DNA from: Arthrobacter cavernae
Lineage (GTDB): Bacteria; Actinomycetota; Actinomycetes; Actinomycetales; Micrococcaceae
Assembly (NCBI RefSeq): GCF_017368795.1
Contig: NZ_JAFNLL010000018.1
Coordinates: 27,868-91,867 of the forward strand
Length of the DNA stretch: 64,000 nucleotides
Direction: 5' to 3'
The stretch's first letter is position 1. Each line of letters starts with the position of its first letter. The position numbers and the translations under genes are program-made. Of this stretch, positions 55,027 to 63,494 are shown piece after piece. Below the pieces are notes generated by a model, which made no database searches, was not told the DNA's origin, and saw only the letters and a program-made list of their open reading frames with translations.

Positions 55027-56979
55027 TCAGCCGGCTGCCGTCAGGAACGTCTTGAGCAGCGGGCCGCTGGTTGTCGCGCCGAGCCCGCCTTCCTCCACGA
55101 ACACCGCCACCGCGAGGTCTCCGTGCACGGCGACAACCCACGCGTGCGTCTTGGGCGGGGTGTCCTTGCCGAATTCGGCCGTGCCCGTCTTGGCTCCCAC
55201 CGGCGCCCCCGGCACCTCTGCCAGGAAGCCGGTGTGCCCGGAGGTCACCACGGCCCGCATCATGTCTGCGATGGAGGCGGCTTCGGCCTTGGTGAGGGGC
55301 GTGCCGGACGGCTTGGCGGGCGCCGCGGCGCCTGTGGAAGCCGACGACGGCGCGGTGGCGGCACCGGCGTCGGGGTTCAGCACGAGCTGGGGCGAGACCG
55401 GGGCGCCGTTGCCGACCGATGCGGCCATGACGGCCGCCGTCAGCGGCGAGAACAGGACCTTGCCCTGGCCGATCATCGAGGCCGCGTGTTCGGTGCCCTC
55501 CGCGGTGCCCGGGACGGATCCCAGGAAGGCATCGATGCCGAGCTTGGGCGCCTCGACGGCCACGCCGAGCGCTTCCGCGGCGGCTTCGAGCTGGTCCTGG
55601 CCGATGGTGTCGCGGGCATTAATGAAGGCGGTGTTGCAGGAGTGCGCGAAGGCATCACGCAGCGGCACGGAGCCCAGGGATCCGGCCGGGTAGCCTTCGG
55701 CGTTCTTGAAGGTGCGCCCGTCCACGGTCACGGTCGCCGGGCAGTCGACCTTCGAATCCGGGGTCTGGCCCTTGCGGAGCATCGCCAGGGAATCCACGAT
55801 CTTGAAGATCGAGCCGGGCGCATACTGCCCCAGGATAGCCGTGTTGTAGCCGTTGCTGCCCGGGCCGGAGGCCGCGGCGAGGACGGCGCCGGTGGAGGGA
55901 CGCAGCGCCACGATCGCGGACGCCGGGCCCACGCCGGCAAGCGTGTCCTCGGCCAGCTGCTGGAGCCTGAGGTCCAGCGTGGTCTTGAGCGTGGTGCCCG
56001 GGGTGGGCGCGGCGGAGAAGAAGACCTTCACGCCCGGCGTCGCGGTGCCGTCCGGCTGTTTGTCGAGCTGGGCGACCACCTCCACGCCGTCCTTGCCGCG
56101 CAGCTGGGCGTCGTACTGCTGCTGCAGGCCGCCGGTTCCAGTGGTGTCCCCGACGCGCAGGGCGCCGTTGGACTTCTCGATCTGTTCCGCACTGGCCTGG
56201 CCCACGCTGCCGAGCAGCGCCCGCGCGAAGGTGCGGGTGGGTGCCAGCGCCAGGGTGTCCGTGATGCTCACGGCGCCCGGAATCGCCTGGATCTTCTCGG
56301 CCGAGATCTCCGGCGTGTAGGCGCGCAGGATGATGCCCTCCACGAAGGCCTCGGGTCCGGAGGCGGCGGTCTGCTTGACGTAGCCGTCAACGTCCAGGCC
56401 CAGCAGCGCGGCCAGTGCCTTCGCTGAGGGCTCCGCCTGTTCTGCCGGGATCTTGGTCTTGTCGATGCCAACGCGCAGCACGGGGCGGTCCTGGACGATC
56501 GGCGTGTCGCCGGCACCGAGGATCTGGCCGCGGGGGGCCGCGGGGGTGCGGACCGTCAGCCTTTCGCCGTCCTCGAGCTGCGGCGCGAGAAGTCCCGGGT
56601 TCCACTGGACGGCCCATTTCTCGCCGGACTTCTTCAGCTCGGCCTGGGAGGTGTATTTCCACTCGGCTCCACCGAAGGTCCAGGTGAAGTCCAGCGGCAC
56701 GGTGGCTTTGTCGCCGTCGAGCGTCACGGCGCCCGGCTGCACGGCCGGTTTGGCGGGCCCGAGGCCGGCAAACACGGCCTTCAGGTCCTGGTTGGCGGCA
56801 GCGGCATCCTTGCCGTCCACAGCCAGCGAGGCGACGTCCAGCGCGGCAAGGGAAGACGCAAGCTGCTTCGCCGCTTCCTCCGCCCCCGCGCGGCCGTCGC
56901 CGCAGGCGGTCAGTGAACCCGCCATCATCAGAGTTACAAGGCCAAAGATAAGATTCCTGGTTTTCCCCACCCGCGCCAT
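55027..56979 (-). CDS. Penicillin-binding transpeptidase lipoprotein with NTF2-like domain
   Basis: 650 residues from the ATG at 56979; a GGGGGAA stretch precedes it at 10 bases. The signal has a lipobox (GSLTAC, Cys near 26). An NTF2-like (MecA_N) domain lies about 32-145, then a dimerisation domain and the transpeptidase domain. Catalytic motifs are intact: Ser390-x-x-Lys393 in APGSIFK, Ser447-Cys-Asn449 in AHSCNTA and Lys597-Thr-Gly in GAKTGTAEF. It cross-links peptidoglycan; PBP2a-like members of this layout can have low beta-lactam affinity. Whether this one does cannot be read from sequence. It is monocistronic. Confidence 0.9.
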   Translation of the reverse strand: MARVGKTRNLIFGLVTLMMAGSLTACGDGRAGAEEAAKQLASSLAALDVASLAVDGKDAAAANQDLKAVFAGLGPAKPAVQPGAVTLDGDKATVPLDFTWTFGGAEWKYTSQAELKKSGEKWAVQWNPGLLAPQLEDGERLTVRTPAAPRGQILGAGDTPIVQDRPVLRVGIDKTKIPAEQAEPSAKALAALLGLDVDGYVKQTAASGPEAFVEGIILRAYTPEISAEKIQAIPGAVSITDTLALAPTRTFARALLGSVGQASAEQIEKSNGALRVGDTTGTGGLQQQYDAQLRGKDGVEVVAQLDKQPDGTATPGVKVFFSAAPTPGTTLKTTLDLRLQQLAEDTLAGVGPASAIVALRPSTGAVLAAASGPGSNGYNTAILGQYAPGSIFKIVDSLAMLRKGQTPDSKVDCPATVTVDGRTFKNAEGYPAGSLGSVPLRDAFAHSCNTAFINARDTIGQDQLEAAAEALGVAVEAPKLGIDAFLGSVPGTAEGTEHAASMIGQGKVLFSPLTAAVMAASVGNGAPVSPQLVLNPDAGAATAPSSASTGAAAPAKPSGTPLTKAEAASIADMMRAVVTSGHTGFLAEVPGAPVGAKTGTAEFGKDTPPKTHAWVVAVHGDLAVAVFVEEGGLGATTSGPLLKTFLTAAG

Positions 56980-57116
56980 TATGCCTGTTCCCCCTGACAA
57001 CGTCTTTGTCCTGGCGGGGAGCGTCGCCTGGGCTCCGGGAATGATGCGGTCCCGGGGACGTGCGACGGCGGCGGTGCTTTCCGCCTCGTTCCTCGCGGTA
57101 ACCAAGAGCTCCTCGG

Positions 57117-57593
57117 CTAACTACCGCTGGCCGCCGGGATGGCCGGCGTGACGTAGCGGAGCTTGTGGACCTTCAGCACAGACGTGGTTTCCATGTGCCT
57201 CACGCCCGGCAGGCGGCCGATCTTCTCGTTCAGGATGGTCCACAGGGCGGCATTGTCCGTACTCAGGACTTCGACGCACAGATCCGCGCGCCCCAGGACC
57301 GTGGACACGTAGGTGACCTCGGGCAGTGCCGAGACGGCCTCGACGACGGACTGGTGGAACTCCGGGGCGACCTCCAGGAAGACGATGCCCAGCTGCGTGC
57401 GGCCCAGGGTCTCGGGGTCGGTGAACGCGACGATGCGCAGGATGTTCAGGTCCTGCAGGCGCTTGACGCGGGCGCGGACCGTGGCCTCCGAGGTGCCCAG
57501 GTTGCGGCCGATTTCGCGCAGCGCCCGGCGCCCGTCCTGCTCCAGTTCGCGCACGATGTCCCGGTCAAGATCGTCCAGCGCATAGTCCGTCAT
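57117..57593 (-). CDS. Lrp/AsnC family transcriptional regulator
   Basis: 158 residues. The N-terminal HTH (about 5-50) reads LDDLDRDIVRELEQDGRRAL and REIGRNLGTSEATVRARVKR. The C-terminal RAM domain (about 65-150) contains VTYVSTVLGRADLCVEVLST. It is divergent from the permease-Rieske operon and is the likely regulator of it, responding to an amino-acid-type ligand. It starts 249 bases from the permease start. Confidence 0.92.
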   Translation of the reverse strand: MTDYALDDLDRDIVRELEQDGRRALREIGRNLGTSEATVRARVKRLQDLNILRIVAFTDPETLGRTQLGIVFLEVAPEFHQSVVEAVSALPEVTYVSTVLGRADLCVEVLSTDNAALWTILNEKIGRLPGVRHMETTSVLKVHKLRYVTPAIPAASGS

Positions 57594-57646
57594 GCTGCCC
57601 AGAATATCGGATGCTCCGCATTCCCCCGGGAAAAGGCGGGATCATC

Positions 57647-57753
57647 CATCGATTTGCGCAGATCTTCCTTCGTTGAACTACGCAATACGTTGATATTAGC
57701 TATTGTTCCTCGCAAAACTTAATGTTAGCCTCGTCGCATACAACGGTTTGCGT
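57647..57753. promoter_or_regulatory. Divergent control region with repeated TTGCG/CGCAA motifs
   Basis: The Lrp-permease spacer holds several TTGCG or CGCAA units: 57654-57658, 57681-57685, 57711-57715 and 57748-57752, spaced about 27-37 bases. That pattern fits wrapped binding of an Lrp-type octamer. A possible promoter for the permease operon is TTGTTC (57704-57709), a 16-base spacer and TAGCCT (57726-57731). Confidence 0.35.
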
Positions 57754-57842
57754 GGCGGGAATCACAAAGTCACACCGCAATGGAGCGGGATTCCCGGACC
57801 ACATCCAGACGCCCCCAGGGCACTAGCAAGGAGACCCCAACT

Positions 57843-59330
57843 GTGAGCACTCACAACTCCGTGGCCGGCGAACATTCCTACCAAAAGACACTGAGATGGT
57901 GGGACGGCTTCACCATCAGCCTCTCCATCCCGGCAGCACTCTTCATCGTCATCGGCTACGCCATGGGATCACTGGGCGCTTGGACGGCCATCGCACTGGC
58001 CTTCGCCGTGGCCCTCATCGCCTGCCTGCAGAACTACGTCTATTCCGAGATGGCCGGGATGTTCGGTGAGAAGGTCGGCGGGATCTCCATGTATGCCAAC
58101 CAGGGCTGGCGAAGCCGCACCACGCTGGCGGGTCCGGTTGCCACGTTCGGCTACTGGTTCAGCTGGTCCAGCTCACTGGCCATCTACGGACTGCAGATCG
58201 GCACGCTGGTCCAGGCCGAATGGTTCCCCACGGTGACGTGGACGTTCTCCACCGGCTTGGCGGAAATCGGCCTGCCCCACGTGATCGCCCTCGCTGTCCT
58301 CATTCTTGGGTGGGGACTGAACGTGCTGGGCATGCGCCCGGCCATGTCCATCATGTACGTCACCGGCGTGCTGATCCTCATACCCATAGTTGTCTTCGCT
58401 GTCGCTCCTTTCTTCAGCGGCAGCTGGTCCATCTCCAACCTTCATTGGAACCTGTCCGCCAGCGGCTTCCCGGCCTGGCAGACAATCATCGCCTGGATGT
58501 TCGTCATGGCGTGGTCCGTCTACGGCATCGAAGCCGTGGCCGCGTTCGTCCCCGAGTTCCGCGACACCGTCCGCGACTCACGCATCGCCCTGCGGCTGGC
58601 CGGCTTCTTCGTCCTCGCCGTCTACGTCCTGGTTCCCCTCGGCGTCGGGGGCCTCGCAGAACAAGGCGAGATCGCCGCGAACCCGGTGACGTTCTACCTT
58701 CAGGCCTTCGACCGGCTCATTCCGGGCAGCGACTGGCTCATGACCATCTGCCTGATCGCCGGGCTGATGCTCATGATGGTCATGACGACGGCGGCCGGCG
58801 GCCGGGTGCTGCACGGCAGCGCCCTGGAGGGCCTCACCATCCGCCAGCTCGGCGAGCTGAACAAGGCCGGCGTTCCGGCCCGCGCCATGTCCCTTGATCT
58901 CCTGGTGAACGTGGTGCTGATCGTGTTCGTCGGTGACGCCCTGGCCGTGATCGTCGCGGGCATCATGGGCTACCTGATCTGCCACATCCTGTCGCTCACC
59001 GGGTTCATCAACCTCCGCCGTGACCAGCCCGACGCCGAACGCCCCATCCGCCTCGGACGGCAGTGGGTGTACATTGCCGGACTGCTGGCCGCCATCGACA
59101 CCGTCATCCTCGTCGTCGGGATCGCCAGCACGGAAATCACCGGCTACGGCGGGATCAAGGAAGTCATCATCGGCATCCTCGTGCTGTCCCTGTCCGTTGT
59201 CCTCTACTTCTACCGGCAGATGAAGCAGGAGAAGCAGCCCTTCACGTGGCGCCATTCCGGCGTCGGCACAAACCCCGGCCCGGAGACCGACGTCGAGGAA
59301 GCCCCCGTCCCCGCAGGAGAAAGCAAGTGA
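57843..59330 (+). CDS. APC family amino acid permease
   Basis: 495 residues, about 12 membrane segments. The start is GTG at 57843, with AAGGAG 10 bases upstream. The first segment contains TLRWWDGFTISLSIPAALFI, matching the APC-family motif near the N-terminus. MFGEKVGGISMYANQGW follows in segment 3. It imports an amino acid or amine by cation symport. It is the first gene of the operon leading through a CE4 hydrolase, C45/VOC, SDR and Rieske genes; it overlaps the hydrolase gene by GTGA. Confidence 0.9.
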   Translation: MSTHNSVAGEHSYQKTLRWWDGFTISLSIPAALFIVIGYAMGSLGAWTAIALAFAVALIACLQNYVYSEMAGMFGEKVGGISMYANQGWRSRTTLAGPVATFGYWFSWSSSLAIYGLQIGTLVQAEWFPTVTWTFSTGLAEIGLPHVIALAVLILGWGLNVLGMRPAMSIMYVTGVLILIPIVVFAVAPFFSGSWSISNLHWNLSASGFPAWQTIIAWMFVMAWSVYGIEAVAAFVPEFRDTVRDSRIALRLAGFFVLAVYVLVPLGVGGLAEQGEIAANPVTFYLQAFDRLIPGSDWLMTICLIAGLMLMMVMTTAAGGRVLHGSALEGLTIRQLGELNKAGVPARAMSLDLLVNVVLIVFVGDALAVIVAGIMGYLICHILSLTGFINLRRDQPDAERPIRLGRQWVYIAGLLAAIDTVILVVGIASTEITGYGGIKEVIIGILVLSLSVVLYFYRQMKQEKQPFTWRHSGVGTNPGPETDVEEAPVPAGESK

Positions 59331-60151
59331 ATTCCCCCACCACCTGGCCCGGCCACAAGGCCGCCGCCGTGTCGCTGACGTTCGACGTCGACGCCGAAGC
59401 CGGCTGGCTCGGCGAGGGCGAAGAGTACGCCCGGCGCCTGACCATCCTGTCCGAAGGCCGCTACGGGGTCACCCGGGGCGTGCCGCGCATCCTGGAACTC
59501 CTGGCCCGCTACGGCATCCCGGCAACATTCTTCGTCCCCGGTCACACCGCCGAGCACAACCCCGGGCTCGTCACCACACTGCTGGAGGCCGGGCACGAGA
59601 TTGCCCACCACGGCCACATGCATCTGCGCAGCGACAAGGTCAGCGCCCAGAAGCAGCGGGACGAGATCGAACACGGGCTCGAGGCGCTCCTGCGCGCCGG
59701 AGCCCCCCGGCCCACCGGCTACCGCTCGACGTCGTGGGAGCTCACTCCCGAGACCTTCGCCCTGCTGGTGGAACACGGCTTCACGTACGATTCCAGCTGC
59801 ATGGGCGATGACCGGCCCTACGTCGAGCGCTGGAACTCCCTCCGCATCCTGGAACTGCCGGTGCACTGGTCGCTGGATGACTACCCCCGCTTTGGCTGGA
59901 ACATCGACGGCGGCGGCAACGTGGCCGACCCCGATGAGCTGCAGCGCTGCTGGACGGCGGAGTTCGACTCGGCCCGCGCCGAACGCCGGCACACCAGCTT
60001 CACGATGCACCCTGAAGTGATCGGCCGCCCGTACCGGCTGGCCCAGTTCGAACGCGTCCTGGAGCACATGGCGGCATCGGACGACGTCTGGTTCGCCCGC
60101 CTGGACGAGGTGGCGCAGCACGTGGCGCCGGCGCTTTTGGAGCTGGCATGA
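59327..60151 (+). CDS. CE4/polysaccharide-deacetylase-like hydrolase (PuuE/HpPgdA branch)
   Basis: 274 residues, no signal peptide. The first CE4 motif (LTFDVDAE) has the Asp pair, and AHHGHMHLRSDKV the His ligands. RPTGYRSTSWELTP follows the family pattern, with DRPYVERWNS later. Cytosolic members of this branch include cyclic-imidase and allantoinase-like enzymes, so a small cyclic amide or imide is more likely than a cell-wall glycan. Its start overlaps the permease stop by 4 bases (GTGA) and its stop overlaps the C45 start by ATGA. The operon context argues for catabolism. Confidence 0.85.
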   Translation: MNSPTTWPGHKAAAVSLTFDVDAEAGWLGEGEEYARRLTILSEGRYGVTRGVPRILELLARYGIPATFFVPGHTAEHNPGLVTTLLEAGHEIAHHGHMHLRSDKVSAQKQRDEIEHGLEALLRAGAPRPTGYRSTSWELTPETFALLVEHGFTYDSSCMGDDRPYVERWNSLRILELPVHWSLDDYPRFGWNIDGGGNVADPDELQRCWTAEFDSARAERRHTSFTMHPEVIGRPYRLAQFERVLEHMAASDDVWFARLDEVAQHVAPALLELA

Positions 60152-61665
60152 GCACCTACCGCTTCCGCTCCACGCAGCTCCTCCCCGCAGCCCGCGGCCT
60201 GGAGTTCGGCCGCCGGCACGCGGACAAGATCCGGGCGTCGATCGCCGCCTACCAGGGCCTCTTTGACCGGGCCGCGGGTTCCGCCGTGGACCTGGGCTTC
60301 TGGGGCGCCGCCGCGGCAGCCCGGATCGAGGCGGTCTCGCCGGCCCTGCTGGAGGAGATCGCCGGCATGGCCGACGGCGCCGGCGTCCCGCTCACGTCCC
60401 TGGCGGCCATCAATGCCCGCACCGAGGTCCTGGCCGCGGTGGGTTCCACGGCGGCCAAGGAGTGCTCCACGGTGGTGCACGTCCCGGCCGTCGGCGCCCC
60501 GGTGGCGGTCCAGGCCTGGGACTGGTATCCGGAGCTCGCCGATCTGTGGCTGGTCTGGGAGATCCCGCAGCCGGACGGGGGCATGACCACCACCGTCACC
60601 GAGTACGGCATCGTCGGCAAGATCGGCGTGAACAGCCGGGGGCTGGGCATCCTGTTCAACATCCTGCACCACGCGCAGGACGGCCAGGGGCTAGGAGCCC
60701 CGGTGCACGTCCTGGCGCGGGCGGTGCTGGACGAGTCCCGGGACCTCAACCAGGCCCTGGTCCGGCTGGCGGCCGCACCCGTCTCCGCGTCGTCGTCGCT
60801 GACCCTGGTGGCCCATGCCGGCGGCGAGTCCGCCGCTGTGAGCGTTGAACTGAACCCCGGCGGCGTCGGCTATGCACTGCCCGACGACGACGGACTGCTC
60901 GCGCACACCAACCACTTCCTCAGCAGCCCGGCGTCGGGCCACGACACCGAGCTGCGCAACGGCCCGGACACCGTGCTCCGGCTCGACGGCATCCGCCGCC
61001 GGGGCCGCCGGGCGCGGGAAGCCGGCTGGATCGACGACGCCGCGCTCGTGGCGGTCCTGGATTCGCACCTGCTCGGCGGCGGCGCCACCTGCTGCCACGC
61101 GGATCCGGCGCTGCCGGCAGGGTCCAGTTTCGAAACCCTCGCCACGGTGTCCCTCAACGTCCAGGACGGCACCCTCTCCGCCCATGCGGGAGGCCCCTGC
61201 ACCCACCCCTCACGTACCACCACAACCCCGAAGGAGCACGCTGTGCTGAACCTCAAGCGCATCGACAACATGGACATCCTCACCCACGATGTCGGCCGGC
61301 TGGTCGATTTCTACCACGGCACCCTGGGCCTGGGTTTCCACCTGCCGTACGAGCCGGCCGAGGAATGGGCCGCGATCAACATGGGCAACGTGACCCTGTA
61401 CATCTTCAAGTCCGAGGCCGGCGAGCATGCCCCGCGCCGCACCGCGGTCAATGCCGAGAACGCCCCGGGCTTCGACTCGGTGGCCTTCGAGGTGGAGGAC
61501 CTGGACCAGGCCGAGGCCCACCTCGACGGCCAGGTGGAATGGGTGGACCAGCGGATCGAGTGGAAGCACCCGAACGGCACCTGGTACCGCTACCGGCCCT
61601 TCTTCGATCCGGACGGCAACATGCTCTACATCACCGAGCCGCACATCTCCGAAGTGGTGGAATGA
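60148..61665 (+). CDS. C45 acyltransferase/peptidase fused in frame to a VOC-domain protein
   Basis: 505 residues in one open frame. The first part (about 1-350) is the C45 (isopenicillin-N-acyltransferase-like) Ntn-hydrolase family. The nucleophile after self-cleavage would be Cys106 in AKECSTVVHV, followed by AWDWYPELADLWLVWE. The domain ends normally near GGPCTHPS. Without any stop the frame continues through a short linker into a VOC/glyoxalase domain (about 366-505) that has its own ribosome-binding site and GTG. Most relatives would be two genes. It overlaps the CE4 gene upstream and the SDR gene downstream by 4 bases each. Confidence 0.85.
   Translation: MSTYRFRSTQLLPAARGLEFGRRHADKIRASIAAYQGLFDRAAGSAVDLGFWGAAAAARIEAVSPALLEEIAGMADGAGVPLTSLAAINARTEVLAAVGSTAAKECSTVVHVPAVGAPVAVQAWDWYPELADLWLVWEIPQPDGGMTTTVTEYGIVGKIGVNSRGLGILFNILHHAQDGQGLGAPVHVLARAVLDESRDLNQALVRLAAAPVSASSSLTLVAHAGGESAAVSVELNPGGVGYALPDDDGLLAHTNHFLSSPASGHDTELRNGPDTVLRLDGIRRRGRRAREAGWIDDAALVAVLDSHLLGGGATCCHADPALPAGSSFETLATVSLNVQDGTLSAHAGGPCTHPSRTTTTPKEHAVLNLKRIDNMDILTHDVGRLVDFYHGTLGLGFHLPYEPAEEWAAINMGNVTLYIFKSEAGEHAPRRTAVNAENAPGFDSVAFEVEDLDQAEAHLDGQVEWVDQRIEWKHPNGTWYRYRPFFDPDGNMLYITEPHISEVVE
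61243..61665 (+). CDS. VOC/glyoxalase domain protein, possible separate start inside the fused frame
   Basis: 140 residues if started at GTG 61243. AAGGAG lies 6 bases upstream, a better ribosome-binding site than expected by chance within a coding frame. The VOC pattern is clear: NMDILTHDVGRLVDFYHGTL, the conserved Glu/Asp in FDSVAFEVEDLDQAEAHL and RPFFDPDGNMLYITEP (C-terminal metal Glu). Enzymes of this fold bind a divalent metal and act as dioxygenases, isomerases or resistance proteins. Whether it is made alone, as a fusion with the C45 domain, or both, is open. Confidence 0.55.
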   Translation: MLNLKRIDNMDILTHDVGRLVDFYHGTLGLGFHLPYEPAEEWAAINMGNVTLYIFKSEAGEHAPRRTAVNAENAPGFDSVAFEVEDLDQAEAHLDGQVEWVDQRIEWKHPNGTWYRYRPFFDPDGNMLYITEPHISEVVE

Positions 61666-62432
61666 TGACCACCGACATCCCCGGCGTCCGCCTCGACGGC
61701 AGGGTCGCCGTCGTCACCGGAGCCGCCCGCGGCATGGGCGCCGCCCATGCCCGCACGCTCGCCTCGCGGGGCTGCGAGCTGGTCCTCGCCGATCTTGACC
61801 TCGCAGAACTGGACGCCGTCGCCGCGGAAATCCTGGCGAGCTTCGGGCGGACACCGGCCACCCTGCAGCTGGACATCACCGCCCCCGACGCCGGCGAGCG
61901 CCTGGTGGCCGCCGCCGTCGGGAGCTGGGGTCGGCTGGACATCCTGGTCCACAACGCCGGCCTCATGCACAACTGGAAGACGCTCGAGGAGACCTCGGCC
62001 GGGGACCTCGAACCGTACTTCGCGGTCAACGTCCTGGCTCCCTACGCGATGACCCGCAGCGCGGTTCCGTGGCTCCGCAAGAGCGACGCCCCGCGCGTCA
62101 TCTTCATCTCCTCGCAGTGGGGGCAAGTGCCGGACGGACACTCCTACGGCTACATGACGTCCAAGGCGGCGCAGCTTTCGCTCATGAAGGCGCTCTCCAA
62201 GGAACTGGTCGTGGACGGCATCCTGGTCAATGCGGTGGCTCCCGGAGCCATCCATACGCGGATGGTCCCGGATGAGGCGTACGACGCCGAACTCGCCGCG
62301 GTGCCCCTCGGCCGCCTGGGCGACCCCTACGAGATTGCCGCCGCCGTGGCGTTCCTTGCCTCGGACAGTGCCGCGTTCATCACCGGCCAAACCCTCAGCG
62401 TCAACGGCGGCGCACTGATCACCGGCGCCTAG
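61662..62432 (+). CDS. SDR family NAD(P)-dependent oxidoreductase
   Basis: 256 residues. The Rossmann TGAARGMGAAHARTLASRG (about 17-35) and HNAGLMHNW are typical. The catalytic triad is Ser in ISSQWGQ, Tyr and Lys in YGYMTSKAA. The C-terminal GRLGDPYEIAAAVAFLASD and TLSVNGGALITGA fit classical SDRs. An alcohol or diol product of the Rieske oxygenase is a plausible substrate. The ATG overlaps the VOC stop by 4 bases, with a second in-frame ATG directly after. Confidence 0.92.
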   Translation: MMTTDIPGVRLDGRVAVVTGAARGMGAAHARTLASRGCELVLADLDLAELDAVAAEILASFGRTPATLQLDITAPDAGERLVAAAVGSWGRLDILVHNAGLMHNWKTLEETSAGDLEPYFAVNVLAPYAMTRSAVPWLRKSDAPRVIFISSQWGQVPDGHSYGYMTSKAAQLSLMKALSKELVVDGILVNAVAPGAIHTRMVPDEAYDAELAAVPLGRLGDPYEIAAAVAFLASDSAAFITGQTLSVNGGALITGA

Positions 62433-62453
62433 CGCCGCCAGAAAGGAAACACC

Positions 62454-63494
62454 ATGACCACCACACTCGAACCCCAGGCCGCCGTCGCCGCCACCAAGCG
62501 TGAACTCGCCGAAGCGGCCATGCGCCGCTCCTGGTTCCCGGTGGCCCGCATCTCGGACCTCGACAAGCCCCAGACCGCCACGCTCCTGGGAAAGAACCTG
62601 GTGATTTTCCGCGACGGCGAGGGCACTGTGTCCGTCCTGGACCGGCGCTGCCCGCACCGCGGCGGCGACCTCTCCCTCGGCGAGGTTCACCAGAAGTCCA
62701 TCGGCTGCCCGTACCACGGCTGGGAATTCGCCAGCACCGGCGGCGCCTGCGCGCGCATCCCCTCGCTGGAGGACCAGGGCAAGATCCCGGCCCGCGCCGG
62801 CGTCAAGAGCTACCCCGTGGTCCAGCGCTACGGCCACGTCTGGACCGTGCTGGAAGACCCCATCCGCGAGATGTACGACATCGAAGAATGGCGCGACGTC
62901 GAACTCGAATGGGTGGCCGCCACCCCGCTGGATTCCCCGGTGGGAGTGGGCGTGACGATCGAGAACTTCCGTGACGTGGCGCACTTCCCCTTCGTCCACA
63001 AGGTCTCCATGGGCCCCACCCCCGAGGTCGTGGAGCCGCTGCACGTTGAACGCGACGGGCTGGACGTATGGATGGAACGGCCGCTCGACGCTGGCACGGG
63101 CGACTGGGCCGAGGACGGCGACTGCATGATGCGCTACCACTGCGCCGCCCCGGGCCTCGCCTCCATCACCTACAACTACGAGCGGCTCGGCAAGCGCGTA
63201 GTCGCCGGCTTCCCCTCCCCCATCAACTACGAGCACGTCACCATCTTCTGGGGCGTGGCCAACCAGGTCGGATACAAGGGCGCGGACCTCGCCGAGTGCC
63301 TGCGCGTCGAGGAAATGGTGTACCTGGAAGACCTCCCGGTGGTGGAAGCCGTGCAGCCCCGCGAAATCCCCTGGGATGCCGAGGAACAGGAATTCTCGGT
63401 CCCCGCGGACCTCTTCACCCTCAACTACCGGCGTTCCTTCCTTGAACTGATGAACCGGGCAAAGGACGGCCACCGTGTCAACGCTGACGCATGA
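62454..63494 (+). CDS. Rieske non-heme iron oxygenase (second in window)
   Basis: 346 residues. The Rieske centre is Cys66-His68 and Cys85-His88 in RCPHRGGDLSL and CPYHGWEF. The iron site is NFRDVAHFPFVHK (His177, His182). It resembles the VanA group but is clearly distinct from the oxygenase at 53026-54081, with a longer N-terminus and different C-terminus. It would demethylate or hydroxylate the pathway substrate using electrons from the adjacent reductase. It is preceded by AAAGGAAACACC and overlaps the reductase gene by 20 bases. Confidence 0.93.
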   Translation: MTTTLEPQAAVAATKRELAEAAMRRSWFPVARISDLDKPQTATLLGKNLVIFRDGEGTVSVLDRRCPHRGGDLSLGEVHQKSIGCPYHGWEFASTGGACARIPSLEDQGKIPARAGVKSYPVVQRYGHVWTVLEDPIREMYDIEEWRDVELEWVAATPLDSPVGVGVTIENFRDVAHFPFVHKVSMGPTPEVVEPLHVERDGLDVWMERPLDAGTGDWAEDGDCMMRYHCAAPGLASITYNYERLGKRVVAGFPSPINYEHVTIFWGVANQVGYKGADLAECLRVEEMVYLEDLPVVEAVQPREIPWDAEEQEFSVPADLFTLNYRRSFLELMNRAKDGHRVNADA

